A stretch of 64,000 bases of DNA from Pseudomonas triclosanedens (GCF_026686735.1 NZ_CP113432.1:248001-312000), one strand, 5' to 3'. Positions 18,581 through 27,391 are shown, numbered from the stretch's first letter. Translations and numbers: made by a program. The notes: generated from the letters alone by a model not told the origin.

Positions 18581-19347
18581 TGCTGCGTCGTTCCCTGGCC
18601 GCGCCCTGCGTGAAGGCGCTGGGCCTGTTCGCCGTCGCCCTGTGCCCGCTCTACGCGCAGGCGGCCGGTGGCGAGGTCACGCTGTTCAATCTCCACGATA
18701 CGGCGGACGGCCAGACGTTCAGCGTCAAGCTGCAGATCCTCATCGTCATGACGTTGCTGGGTTTCCTCCCGGCGATGCTCATGCTGATGACCTGCTTCAC
18801 CCGCTTCGTCATCGTGCTGGCGATCCTGCGCCAGGCCATTGGCTTGCAGCAGAGCCCGCCGAACAACGTGCTGGTGGGCATCGCGCTGATCATGACCATG
18901 CTGGTGATGCGGCCGGTCTGGCAGGACGTCTACGCCAACGCGTACCAGCCCTTCGAGTCCGACCAGATCAGCCTGGAAGAGGGCCTGGGCCGCGCCAAGC
19001 AGACCCTGAGCCGCTTCATGCTCGCCCAGACCAACCGCACCTCCCTGGAAATGATGGTTTCGCTGGCCGGTGAAACGGTGCCGCAGAACCTCGAGGACCT
19101 GGATTTTTCACTGTTGCTGCCGTCCTTCGTGCTCAGCGAGTTGAAAACCGCCTTCCAGCTCGGCTTCATGATCTTCATCCCGTTCCTGGTGATCGACCTG
19201 GTGGTGGCCAGCGTGCTGATGGCGATGGGCATGATGATGCTGTCGCCGATGATGATCTCGCTGCCGTTCAAGCTGATGATCTTCGTGCTGGTGGACGGCT
19301 GGGCGCTGATGATGGGCACGCTGACCAGCAGCGTGCAGCCGTTGTAG
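18580..19347 (+). CDS. fliP: Flagellar export gate protein FliP
   Basis: A 255-residue inner-membrane export gate subunit. A cleavable signal peptide (about residues 1-27, ending AQA) precedes four hydrophobic segments. Family motifs seen are LLGFLPAMLMLMTCFTRFVIVL, QQSPPNNVLVGIALIMTM, and near the end LGFMIFIPFLVIDLVVASVLMAMGMMMLSP followed by PFKLMIFVLVDGW. The ATG overlaps the fliN stop; the open frame extends 33 bp upstream but the signal peptide supports 18580. Confidence 0.96.
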   Translation: MLRRSLAAPCVKALGLFAVALCPLYAQAAGGEVTLFNLHDTADGQTFSVKLQILIVMTLLGFLPAMLMLMTCFTRFVIVLAILRQAIGLQQSPPNNVLVGIALIMTMLVMRPVWQDVYANAYQPFESDQISLEEGLGRAKQTLSRFMLAQTNRTSLEMMVSLAGETVPQNLEDLDFSLLLPSFVLSELKTAFQLGFMIFIPFLVIDLVVASVLMAMGMMMLSPMMISLPFKLMIFVLVDGWALMMGTLTSSVQPL

Positions 19348-19371
19348 CGGCCCTGACGGAGAACGCCCGCG

Positions 19372-19644
19372 ATGCTCACACCCGAAAGCGCCGTCGATAT
19401 CGTTTCCAACGCTGTGCACATCACCGCGCTGATCGTTTGCGTGCTGATCGTGCCGAGCCTGATCGGCGGCCTGCTGATCAGCATCTTCCAGGCGGCCACG
19501 CAGATCAACGAGCAGATGCTCAGCTTCCTGCCGCGCCTGCTGATTACCCTGGGAATGCTGATCTTCGCCGGGCACTGGATCCTGCGGACGCTTTCGGAGT
19601 TGTTCATCGAGTCGTTCCAGCAGGCGGGCCGACTGGTCGGCTGA
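19372..19644 (+). CDS. fliQ: Flagellar export gate protein FliQ
   Basis: A 90-residue protein with two membrane helices (residues about 16-38 and 52-75). It has the FliQ pattern LIGGLLISIFQAATQINEQMLSFLPRL. It lies 24 bp after fliP and 4 bp before fliR. Confidence 0.95.
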   Translation: MLTPESAVDIVSNAVHITALIVCVLIVPSLIGGLLISIFQAATQINEQMLSFLPRLLITLGMLIFAGHWILRTLSELFIESFQQAGRLVG

Positions 19645-19648
19645 TGCC

Positions 19649-20449
19649 ATGCAGCACGGGACGTCGATCCTGCAGGCATTCGATTACCTGCAACTGTTGC
19701 AGGCCTGGTGGTGGCCGTTCTGCCGGATAATGGCGGTGTTCGGCCTCGCGCCGATCTTCAGCCACAAGGCGATCCCGATGCGCCTGCGCATCCTGCTCGG
19801 GCTGGCGCTCACCGTCGCCCTGGGCGCCGCGCTGCCGCGCCCGCCGGCCATCGACCCGCTGTCGGCGCACGGCCTGCTGGTTGCGCTGGAGCAGGTCGCC
19901 TTCGGCCTGATGCTGGGGCTGGCGCTGATGCTGGTGTTCACTGTGTTCATGGTGGTGGGTGACGTGATCTCCACCCAGCTCGGCCTGAGCATGGCGGTGT
20001 ACAACGACCCCATGAACGGCGTGTCGTCGTCCTCGATCCTCTACCAGTTGTATTTCATCCTGCTGGTGTTCCTGTTCCTCGCCATCGACGGCCACCTGCT
20101 GGTGGTGAGCATCCTCTACCAGAGTTTCATCTACTGGCCGGTGGGCAGCGGCCTGCATTACCTGGGGCTGCAGTCGGTGCTGGGCAGCCTGGCCTGGGTG
20201 TTCTCCGCCGCCGTGCTGATCACTCTGCCGGTGGTGTTCTGCATGACCCTGGTGCAGTTCTGCTTCGGCCTGCTCAACCGTATTTCGCCAGCGCTCAACC
20301 TGTTCTCCCTGGGCTTCCCGATGGCGGTGCTGTGCGGCCTGCTGTGCATCTGGCTGACCCTGCCGGACATCCCGGAAAACTACCTCAAGCTCACCCGCCA
20401 ACTGCTCGACGCCATCGGCCGGATCTTCCAGGAGGGGCGGCATGGCTGA
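19649..20449 (+). CDS. fliR: Flagellar export gate protein FliR
   Basis: A 266-residue polytopic inner-membrane protein of the export gate. Motifs include GLAPIFSHKAIPMRLRILLGLALTVALG and VVGDVISTQLGLSMAVYNDPMNG, and the conserved FGLLNRISPALNLFSLGFPMAVLCGL. The end overlaps the flhB start by 8 bp. Confidence 0.95.
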   Translation: MQHGTSILQAFDYLQLLQAWWWPFCRIMAVFGLAPIFSHKAIPMRLRILLGLALTVALGAALPRPPAIDPLSAHGLLVALEQVAFGLMLGLALMLVFTVFMVVGDVISTQLGLSMAVYNDPMNGVSSSSILYQLYFILLVFLFLAIDGHLLVVSILYQSFIYWPVGSGLHYLGLQSVLGSLAWVFSAAVLITLPVVFCMTLVQFCFGLLNRISPALNLFSLGFPMAVLCGLLCIWLTLPDIPENYLKLTRQLLDAIGRIFQEGRHG

Positions 20450-21575
20450 TCAGAACAGCGCCCAGGAAAAGACCGAAGAGGCCTCCCAGCAGAAGCTCAA
20501 GAAGAGCCGCGAGGAAGGCCAGGTCAGCCGCTCCAAGGACCTTTCCACCACTCTGTCGCTGCTGGCCACGCTGGTGGCGCTGAAGTTCAGCGTGCTGCAT
20601 TTCTACAACGGCCTGAAGGAAGGCTTCGCGCTGTCCTTCATCGACCTCAAGCACAGCGAGATCGGCCTGGACGACCTGCCGCTGGTGCTGGGGCATCATC
20701 TCGTGCTGTTCGTCACCACGCTGCTGCCGCTGCTGGTGACGCCGCTGCTGGTGGTGCTGTTCTCGATGATTCCCGGCGGCTGGATCTTCTCCAGCAATAA
20801 CTTCATGCCCAAGTTTTCCAAGCTCAACCCGCTGACCGGGCTGGGGCGCATCTTCTCGATGCAGAACTGGACCGAGCTGGGCAAGTCGCTGCTTAAGATC
20901 GCCGTGCTGATCGCGGTGGCGGTGTATCAGTTGCTCGCCGCGCTGCCCGGGCTGCTGGCGTTGCAGCGCGGCGATGTGCAGGGCGCCATCGGCACGGCCT
21001 TCGGTACCTTCTACGACATCACCCTGTCGCTGCTGGTGGTGTTCATCCTGTTCTCCCTGATCGACATCCCGCTGCAGTATTTCTTCTTCAAGAAGAAGCT
21101 GCGCATGACCAAGCAGGAGCGCAAGGAAGAGCACAAGAACCAGGAAGGACGGCCGGAGGTGAAGGCGCGCATCCGCCAGTTGCAGCGCCAGTTGGTGCAG
21201 CGGCAGATCAACAAGGTGATCAAGACCGCCGACGTGGTGATCGTGAACCCGGTGCACTTCGCCGTGGCGCTGCGCTACGACCCGAAGAAGGCCCAGGCGC
21301 CCTATGTGGTTGCCAAGGGCCTGGACGAGACCGCGCTGTACATCCGCAAGATGGCCAGGGCCCATGACCTGGAAGTGCTCGAACTGCCGCCGCTGGCCCG
21401 CGCGATCTATGCCACCACCCAGGTCAACCAGCAGATTCCGGCGCAGTTGTACAAGGCTGTCGCCCATGTCCTGACCTACATCCTCCAGCTCAAGGCCTGG
21501 CGCTCCGGGCGCCGCGAGCGGCCCGAGCTGATCAAGAACCTCCCGATTCCCGAAGAACTGGTGAACAGAGTCTGA
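20442..21575 (+). CDS. flhB: Export switch protein FlhB with NPVH in place of NPTH
   Basis: A 377-residue protein with the usual basic N-terminus (EKTEEASQQKLKKSREEGQVSRS), four membrane segments and a cytoplasmic C-terminal domain. FlhB cuts itself between Asn and Pro of an NPTH loop, which switches substrate specificity from rod/hook to filament. Here the loop is IVNPVHFAVALRYD, with N269 and P270 retained but valine at the threonine position. The rest of the C-terminal domain (VVAKGLDETALYIRKMARAHDLEVLELPPLARAIY) is normal. Confidence 0.95.
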   Translation: MADQNSAQEKTEEASQQKLKKSREEGQVSRSKDLSTTLSLLATLVALKFSVLHFYNGLKEGFALSFIDLKHSEIGLDDLPLVLGHHLVLFVTTLLPLLVTPLLVVLFSMIPGGWIFSSNNFMPKFSKLNPLTGLGRIFSMQNWTELGKSLLKIAVLIAVAVYQLLAALPGLLALQRGDVQGAIGTAFGTFYDITLSLLVVFILFSLIDIPLQYFFFKKKLRMTKQERKEEHKNQEGRPEVKARIRQLQRQLVQRQINKVIKTADVVIVNPVHFAVALRYDPKKAQAPYVVAKGLDETALYIRKMARAHDLEVLELPPLARAIYATTQVNQQIPAQLYKAVAHVLTYILQLKAWRSGRRERPELIKNLPIPEELVNRV

Positions 21576-21577
21576 CC

Positions 21578-23674
21578 ATGCGCCTATTGCAGTCACTATT
21601 GCCGACTTTCCAGAGCGGCCGTATCGGCATCCCGCTGATCATCCTGTCGATCCTCGCGATGATCATCCTGCCCCTGCCGCCGCTGGTGCTGGATGCCCTG
21701 TTCACCTTCAACATAGTCGTGGCCATCCTGGTGCTGCTGGTCAGCGTGTCGTCGAAGAGTCCGCTGGACTTCTCGCTGCTGCCCACCGTGGTGCTGGTTA
21801 CCACGTTGCTGCGCTTGACCCTGAACGTGGCCTCCACCCGCGTCGTGCTGCTGGAGGGCCACACCGGCACGGGCGCTGCGGGCAAGGTGATCGAGGCGTT
21901 CGGCCACGTGGTGATCGGCGGCAACTTCATCGTCGGCCTGATCGTTTTCGTGATCCTCATGATCATCAACTTCATGGTCATCACCAAGGGTGGCGAACGT
22001 ATCTCCGAGGTGACCGCGCGCTTCACCCTGGACGCGCTGCCCGGCAAGCAGATGGCCATCGATGCAGACCTCAACGCCGGCCTGATCGACCAGAACGAGG
22101 CCAAGCGCCGCCGCTCGGAAGTGGCCAAGGAAGCCGACTTCTATGGCGCGATGGACGGCGCCTCGAAGTTCGTTCGCGGTGACGCCATCGCCGGCATCCT
22201 GATCCTGCTGATCAACCTGTTCGGCGGCCTGGCCATTGGCGTGTTCGTCTATGACCTGCAAGCCGGCGCCGCCTTCCAGCGCTACGCCCTGCTGACCATC
22301 GGCGACGGACTGGTGGCGCAGATTCCCGCGCTGCTGCTGTCCACCGCGGCGGCGATCATCGTCACCCGGGTCAACGAGTCAGCGGAAATAACCAGCCTGG
22401 TGCGCAAGCAGATGCTCGCCTCGCCGGCGCTGCTCTACACCGTGGCCGGCATTCTCGTGGTGCTCGGCCTGGTGCCGGGCATGCCGCACATGGCCTTCTT
22501 CGCCTTCGCCGCGCTGGTGGCGTTCATTGCCTGGCGCCTGGCGCTGGCCGGCCCGCCGGTGGAGGCGCAGACCCTGGAGCAGACCCAGGCGCTGACCCAG
22601 GCGATGGACCAGGAGCGCGCGCAGCAACTGGCCTGGGAGGACATTCCGCTGGTGGAGCGGCTGTCGGTATCGCTGGGCTACAAGCTGGTCAGCCTGGTCA
22701 ACCAGGCCAGCGGCGCGCCGTTGCCGCAGCGGATTCGCGGGGTGCGCCAGACGCTCTCGGAGAACCTGGGCTTCCTCCTGCCGGAAGTGCAGATTCGCGA
22801 CAGCCTGCGTCTGAAAGCCTCGCAGTACGCCATCCACATCAACGGCGAGCGCATCGACGGCGCGGAAATCCATGCCGACCGGCTGATGGCGATTCCTTCG
22901 CCGGAACTGTATGGCGAGATCGACGGCATCCTCGGCGTCGATCCGGCGTACCGCATGCAGGTGGTGTGGATCCTCCCGGCGGACAAGTCGCGCGCGCTCA
23001 ACCTCGGCTACCAGGTGATCGACTGCGCCAGCGTGGTCGCCACCCATCTGAGCAAGGTGATCCGAGAACACCTGCCGGACATCTTCAAGCACGATGATGT
23101 CGAGCACCTGATGCAGCGTCTGACACTGCAGGCACCCAAGCTGGCCGAGTCGCTGAAGGCACAGCTCAGCTACTCGCAGCAGCATCGCGTATACCGCCAG
23201 TTGCTGCAGGAAGAAGTGCCGCTCAAGGACATCGTCACCATCGCCAGCGCCCTGCTCGAAGGCAGCGAGACCACCAAGGACCCGGTGCTGCTGGCCTCGG
23301 ACGTGCGCTATGCGCTGCGCCGCAGCATCGTGTCGAGCATCGCGGGCGACCGCCCGGAGCTGACGGTGTTCGTGCTGGAGAATGCGCTGGAGAACACCCT
23401 GCTTGGCGCCCTGAACATCGCTCAGCAGGCAGGCCCGGTAAGCCTGGACAATATTCCGGTGGAGCCCAGCCTGCTCAACCAGTTGCAGCACAGCATGCCG
23501 GTGGTCAAGGAGAAGCTGCGCAAGGACGGCCATCCGCCGATTCTCACCGTGATGCCGCAACTGCGCCCGCTGCTGGCGCGCTATGCGAGGGTGTTCAGCC
23601 CCGGGTTGCACGTGCTGTCGCAGAACGAAATACCCGAGCGGGTCGGGGTGCAGATCATGGGAACGCTGGGCTAA
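21578..23674 (+). CDS. flhA: Flagellar export gate protein FlhA
   Basis: A 698-residue export gate protein. The N-terminal half has eight predicted membrane segments and the conserved FHIPEP-type loop region (VTARFTLDALPGKQMAIDADLNAGLID, then EAKRRRSEVAKEADFYGAMDGASKFVRGDAIAGI). The C-terminal cytoplasmic domain binds chaperone-substrate complexes and is complete. It starts 2 bp after flhB and is the last gene of the operon; no flhF, fleN or fliA follows, unlike in the polar locus of Pseudomonas. Confidence 0.97.
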   Translation: MRLLQSLLPTFQSGRIGIPLIILSILAMIILPLPPLVLDALFTFNIVVAILVLLVSVSSKSPLDFSLLPTVVLVTTLLRLTLNVASTRVVLLEGHTGTGAAGKVIEAFGHVVIGGNFIVGLIVFVILMIINFMVITKGGERISEVTARFTLDALPGKQMAIDADLNAGLIDQNEAKRRRSEVAKEADFYGAMDGASKFVRGDAIAGILILLINLFGGLAIGVFVYDLQAGAAFQRYALLTIGDGLVAQIPALLLSTAAAIIVTRVNESAEITSLVRKQMLASPALLYTVAGILVVLGLVPGMPHMAFFAFAALVAFIAWRLALAGPPVEAQTLEQTQALTQAMDQERAQQLAWEDIPLVERLSVSLGYKLVSLVNQASGAPLPQRIRGVRQTLSENLGFLLPEVQIRDSLRLKASQYAIHINGERIDGAEIHADRLMAIPSPELYGEIDGILGVDPAYRMQVVWILPADKSRALNLGYQVIDCASVVATHLSKVIREHLPDIFKHDDVEHLMQRLTLQAPKLAESLKAQLSYSQQHRVYRQLLQEEVPLKDIVTIASALLEGSETTKDPVLLASDVRYALRRSIVSSIAGDRPELTVFVLENALENTLLGALNIAQQAGPVSLDNIPVEPSLLNQLQHSMPVVKEKLRKDGHPPILTVMPQLRPLLARYARVFSPGLHVLSQNEIPERVGVQIMGTLG

Positions 23675-23730
23675 TCAGCGCATGGGCGGGCAGGCGTCGG
23701 GCTTGCCCCCTGCGCCTGTTCCCTGCGCGC

Positions 23731-24093
23731 TCACTGCAGGCGCGCGCGCCCCAGCAGGCTGCGGTTGAAGCTCACCGACATCGAGGTCACCAGTTCGGTG
23801 AAGGCCGCGCTCGGCCGGTCCAGCTTGAAGCCCTGCTCGAAGCGGCCGCTCTTGGCGTCCTTGCGCGACCACTGGCAGATCGCGGTGATGTCCACCGAAC
23901 GGGTGTGGTCCTCTCGTACCGGGATTTCCAGGCGCATGTCATAGCAACTGCCGGCGGCCAGCGGGGCGTCGGTCACCAGGCGCAGGCCTCCCATCGATAC
24001 GTCGCCCACGACGCCCATCGCGTCGCCGCTGAGGCGGTTGGTCACGTTGATCTGGCCAATGTGGCGGAAGGTCAATCGACGGTGCTTGCGCAT
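23731..24093 (-). CDS. PilZ-domain c-di-GMP-binding protein
   Basis: A 120-residue single-domain PilZ protein. Both c-di-GMP-binding signatures are present: RxxxR at residues 2-6 (RKHRR) and DxSxxG at residues 31-36 (DVSMGG). It lies just downstream of flhA in the opposite direction, so a role in brake-like control of the adjacent flagellum is plausible but not shown. Confidence 0.88.
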   Translation of the reverse strand: MRKHRRLTFRHIGQINVTNRLSGDAMGVVGDVSMGGLRLVTDAPLAAGSCYDMRLEIPVREDHTRSVDITAICQWSRKDAKSGRFEQGFKLDRPSAAFTELVTSMSVSFNRSLLGRARLQ

Positions 24094-24427
24094 GCGGGCC
24101 TCTTGTCGGGAACAGGGCTTTTAACGGGATTTCGCGCGCGCATGCTATCAGCCACACGGTCTCAAGTGGTCTCAAAAGATATCAACTAGCCAGTATTGTG
24201 TGGCCCAGGCCACGCTTTGCCTGCCTTCCGTCGCCTGGCGCGCTGCTGCATTCGTGCAGCCGCTAACCTGCAGCGTGCGCTGCATGAATGCGTCGAGTGC
24301 TGCAATTCTGCCTACACTTGCGCCCGCAACCCTGCGCCGCACGGGCTGTTCGCCGCTGGCATGCAACATGCCTCCTGTCCCTGGCTGGCCGCCAGACGGC
24401 CACTTCGGATATGCAATGGAGAGGGAA
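24094..24427. other. Intergenic region between pilZ and the PAS gene
   Basis: 334 bp between divergent genes. The frame of the PAS gene is open from about 24200, but the translation has no recognisable features before the ATG at 24428, which is the one with a good Shine-Dalgarno. No recognisable promoter was identified. Confidence 0.4.
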
Positions 24428-25549
24428 ATGGACCCGCTACAACTGCTGCTGGACAGGGGACTGCTGCTGTCCGATAGCCTGTCGTCCAATGGACGATTCA
24501 TCGAGGTTTCTGCCGAGCAGACCGATCAGCTCGGCTACCCGCCGGGTTCTCTGGATGGTGAAGGGATCGAGCAGGTTTACACCGCCGATTCGGTCAACGC
24601 CTTGCTCCAGTTGTTCGCCAGCCCGCCGGCCGATGAGCGCGTGCAGGATCTGGAGCTGACGCTGATCCGCCACAATGGAGGACTGCTGCCGGTGCTCGCC
24701 AGCGGCGTGCTGCAGTGGCGCGATGGCGCTCCGGCGCGGCTGTATCTGGTGAAAATGCCGCTGGGCCCGATCAGCCGCCGCCTGGGAGAACTGCAAAGTG
24801 CCAACGAGGTGATGAGCCAGATGCTGTTCAGCGCCCGGGTGGCGTACTGGTGTATCGAATTCGCCGAGTCGGTGGATGTGCGCGAGACGCCTGACGAGAT
24901 CGTTCGCCAGGTATTCGAGAACCGCTCCTACTGGCGCATGTGCAACCGCGCTATGGCCAACATCTACGAGATGCCTGCCGACGTTGATTTCAGCGAGCAG
25001 CCGGTGCGTTTGTACTGGCCGCGCAGCCCCGCCAACGAAGAGTTCGTGCGGCGCCTGATCGAGGCGGAGTTCCACGTCGACGGCGCGCTTTCGGTAGACC
25101 GCCGCCACGACGGCTCTCCCGCCTATGTGGAGAACGACGTGCGCGCCAGCATCCACAATGGCCGCATGCTGCGCATGTGGGGCAGCCTGCGCGATGTAAG
25201 CCAGGAGCTGCGCATGCAGCACGATGCCGAGCAGCGCATCGAGGCGCTGCGCCGGGTCTTCGATGCGGTGCCCGACGCCGTGCTGGTGATCGACGAACAG
25301 GCGCAGCCGCAATGGCGCAACGCGGCCTTCGAGCAGACTTTCGGCATCACCCGCGCCGCCGGGCTGGCCTCGACCCTGAACCGCCTGCCGCTGCCCGAAC
25401 GCACCTGGCAGGTGCTCGACCTGCCGGACCAGTTCGGCAACTACCAGTCCTTCGATAGCCACTGCTCGCGGATCCTGATCCGCGAGGGGGTAGCCTGGCG
25501 CGTCTTCGTGCTGCGTCAGGCGGGCAAGGCCACGGAGCTGCATCCATGA
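24428..25549 (+). CDS. PAS-domain sensory protein, partner of the downstream EBP
   Basis: A 373-residue soluble protein. Two PAS-like segments are seen: residues about 15-105 (SNGRFIEVSAEQTDQLGYPPGSLDGEGIEQVY) and about 260-350 (LRRVFDAVPDAVLVIDEQAQPQWRNAAFEQTFG). No kinase, GGDEF or HTH domain is visible. Start chosen at 24428 because GGAGAGGG lies about 4-6 bases upstream; an in-frame ATG at 24416 is possible. Its stop overlaps the ATG of the sigma-54 activator (ATGA), so it is probably a co-expressed sensor or co-regulator of that protein. The input it senses is unknown; given the locus, an amine or its oxidation state is a guess. Confidence 0.65.
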   Translation: MDPLQLLLDRGLLLSDSLSSNGRFIEVSAEQTDQLGYPPGSLDGEGIEQVYTADSVNALLQLFASPPADERVQDLELTLIRHNGGLLPVLASGVLQWRDGAPARLYLVKMPLGPISRRLGELQSANEVMSQMLFSARVAYWCIEFAESVDVRETPDEIVRQVFENRSYWRMCNRAMANIYEMPADVDFSEQPVRLYWPRSPANEEFVRRLIEAEFHVDGALSVDRRHDGSPAYVENDVRASIHNGRMLRMWGSLRDVSQELRMQHDAEQRIEALRRVFDAVPDAVLVIDEQAQPQWRNAAFEQTFGITRAAGLASTLNRLPLPERTWQVLDLPDQFGNYQSFDSHCSRILIREGVAWRVFVLRQAGKATELHP

Positions 25550-26883
25550 GCGAAGAAGGCTTCTTCGCGCCAATGCGTATGGGCATGCGCTCCTCGGTGA
25601 GCGCGTCCGGGGAGATGCTTTCCACATTGCTGGAAACCCCGGCGCTGCACGCACTGCTCGACAGCTTCGGCGAGGCGGTGATCGTCTGCGATGGCGAGTC
25701 GCGAGTGCGCTTCCTCAACCTGGCGGCGGAGCGGGTCAACCGTGTCTCCCGCCAGGATGTCCTGGGGTTGTCCGATGCGGACTTCTTCCAGCGCTCGGCA
25801 TTGCAGTTCGACGACTTCCTGCAGGCCCTGCGGCGCGGCGGCAAGAGTGCGCTGACCCGCTCGCGGGATGGCCGGGTATTCCTCACCCGCGCCCAGGCGG
25901 TGCCCACCGGTGCCTATGAGAAGCCTTACAGCCTGCTGATACAGCGCGAGTACGAACCCGGTACCGCCGGCAGTCTGCGCAGCCCTTCCGGCCGCGCTTC
26001 GACCACCGACCTGCAGGGCCTGGGTGATCCGCAGGACAATGCACTGCATATGTCGCCGCTGCTGTCGTCGATCGCCGACATGGGGGTGCGCGCATTCCGC
26101 CGCCGCGCCCGCCTGCTGCTGCTCGGTGAGCCGGGGGTCGGCAAGACCGCCATCGCCCGGCACATTCACCGTGCCGCCGGCTGGGGCGACCGGCCGTTCA
26201 TCGACGTGAACTGCGCGAGCATCCCGGACACGCTGTTCGAATCGGAGATGTTCGGCTACGAGCGCGGCGCGTTCACCGGCGCGCTGCAATCGGGCAAGCG
26301 CGGCTACATCGAGAGTGCTTCGGGTGGCACATTGTTCCTCGACGAGATCGGCGAGATTCCGTTGCAGGTGCAGGCCAAGCTGCTCAAGTTCCTGGAGGAC
26401 GGCACCATCCAGCCAGTGGGCTCGCCGCTGTCCAAGCAGGTCCAGGTGCAGGTGATCGCCGCCACCAACAAGGACCTGCGCGCCCAGGTGGCGGCGGGGG
26501 AGTTTCGCGCCGACCTGTACTACCGCCTTGCCGTGTTGCCGGTGGAAATCCCGCCGCTGCGTGCCCACCGCGATGACTTGCCGGTGCTGATGGATATCCT
26601 GCTGGCACGGATCAACAGCGATCGCCAACCGCCGCTGCGGATTTCCTCCGACTGCCGGGAGCGCCTGCTGGCCTACGACTTCCCCGGCAACATTCGCGAG
26701 CTGGTGAACATCTTCGAGCGCCTGGCCGTGCTGGCCGACGACGTGGCGGAGGAGTTGCACCTGCCGCCTGAATTGCTCGGCGCGCCGCCTGCTGGCAGTG
26801 CGGCCGCCGATGAGCCGGTTGCGGCCAGGCCATCGACGACCAGCCGCTCAAGGCTCAGGTACAGCGCTACGAGCGCCAGGTGA
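25546..26883 (+). CDS. Sigma-54 activator of the dmm locus, frameshifted before its HTH
   Basis: A 445-residue open frame for an enhancer-binding protein. An N-terminal PAS domain (residues about 35-120; LLDSFGEAVIVCDGESRVRFLN) precedes an AAA+ domain with Walker A GEPGVGKT (about 193-200), sigma-54 loop GAFTGA (242-247) and FLDEIGEI. The AAA+ domain runs to about residue 410. The frame then reads into low-information Ser/Arg-rich sequence and stops. The expected Fis-type DNA-binding helix lies directly downstream in another frame (26820-26984). Either the gene is broken or the window contains a one-base indel near 26815-26835. It lies upstream of, and probably controls, the sigma-54 promoter at 27282. 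Confidence 0.85.
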   Translation: MSEEGFFAPMRMGMRSSVSASGEMLSTLLETPALHALLDSFGEAVIVCDGESRVRFLNLAAERVNRVSRQDVLGLSDADFFQRSALQFDDFLQALRRGGKSALTRSRDGRVFLTRAQAVPTGAYEKPYSLLIQREYEPGTAGSLRSPSGRASTTDLQGLGDPQDNALHMSPLLSSIADMGVRAFRRRARLLLLGEPGVGKTAIARHIHRAAGWGDRPFIDVNCASIPDTLFESEMFGYERGAFTGALQSGKRGYIESASGGTLFLDEIGEIPLQVQAKLLKFLEDGTIQPVGSPLSKQVQVQVIAATNKDLRAQVAAGEFRADLYYRLAVLPVEIPPLRAHRDDLPVLMDILLARINSDRQPPLRISSDCRERLLAYDFPGNIRELVNIFERLAVLADDVAEELHLPPELLGAPPAGSAAADEPVAARPSTTSRSRLRYSATSAR

Positions 26884-26984
26884 TCCTGCGGGCGGTTCGC
26901 CTGTGCGGCAGCAAGCGCAAGGCGGCGACGCACCTGGGCATCGACGTCGGCACGCTGATCCGCAAGCTGCAGCGCGACGAGTGA
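26820..26984 (+). pseudogene. Out-of-frame Fis-type HTH tail of the dmm sigma-54 activator
   Basis: Read in the next frame, this stretch encodes QAIDDQPLKAQVQRYERQ, then VILRAVRLCGSKRKAATHLG and IDVGTLIRKLQRDE before a TGA at 26982-26984. That is a standard Fis-type helix-turn-helix (helix, GSKRKAATHLGI turn, recognition helix TLIRKL) as found at the C-terminus of EBPs. It has no start of its own and joins naturally to the upstream frame if one base is gained or two are lost near 26820. Confidence 0.85.
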
Positions 26985-27000
26985 GCTTCCTCCGCTCCCC

Positions 27001-27082
27001 GTAGGATGGGTGGAGCGGAGCGATACCCATGCTGTCTGTGCACCGAGTCGATGGGTATCGCTGCGCTCCGTGCCGTCCTGCG
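27001..27082. repeat. Palindromic repeat, copy 1 (left of dmm operon)
   Basis: The arms are GTAGGATGGGTGGAGCGGAG with CGATACCCAT and, after a short loop, ATGGGTATCG with GCGCTCCGTGCCGTCCTGC. The inner 10-bp arms are perfectly complementary; the right outer arm is imperfect. A second copy in the same orientation is at 31790-31870. This is an extragenic palindrome of the type scattered through Pseudomonas chromosomes. Confidence 0.8.
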
Positions 27083-27281
27083 ATTGTGCCTCCGGATAAA
27101 TCCGCCACGACGAAATTCAATGCCTGAGCGCGACCACTCGGTCACGCGGCTTTCCCGCGTCCGGCAGAAATGCCACTGCGACAATTCACCGCTGCAGGTC
27201 TGCCTACAGGCGTTGTCATTTCTGCTTACACCTTTGTTCCCATATTTTTACTTTTCTGTTTAATTTCAATTAGTTAGATAG

Positions 27282-27298
27282 TTGGCACAGTCTGTGCC
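27282..27298 (+). promoter_or_regulatory. Sigma-54 (-24/-12) promoter of the dmm operon
   Basis: The sequence TTGGCACAGTCTGTGCC has GG at 27284-27285 and GC at 27296-27297 with exactly ten bases between, against the consensus TTGGCACG-N4-TTGC. The predicted transcription start is about 27309, giving an ~83-nt leader before dmmA. It is also a near-perfect palindrome (TGGCACA-GTC-TGTGCCA). An upstream EBP gene supports sigma-54 control. Confidence 0.78.
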
Positions 27299-27391
27299 AT
27301 GTGTACCTCCGACCCGTGGCCGTGCATGGGTCCTCGAATCGAGCCGCTCCTTCTGACCGAGAGGGGCGGCAGTTCTGGAGGTACAAGAATA

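Noticed and set aside
24200..24427. N-terminal extension of the PAS protein
   Set aside because: The in-frame sequence is cysteine/proline rich and unlike a PAS protein; the ATG at 24428 has a good Shine-Dalgarno.
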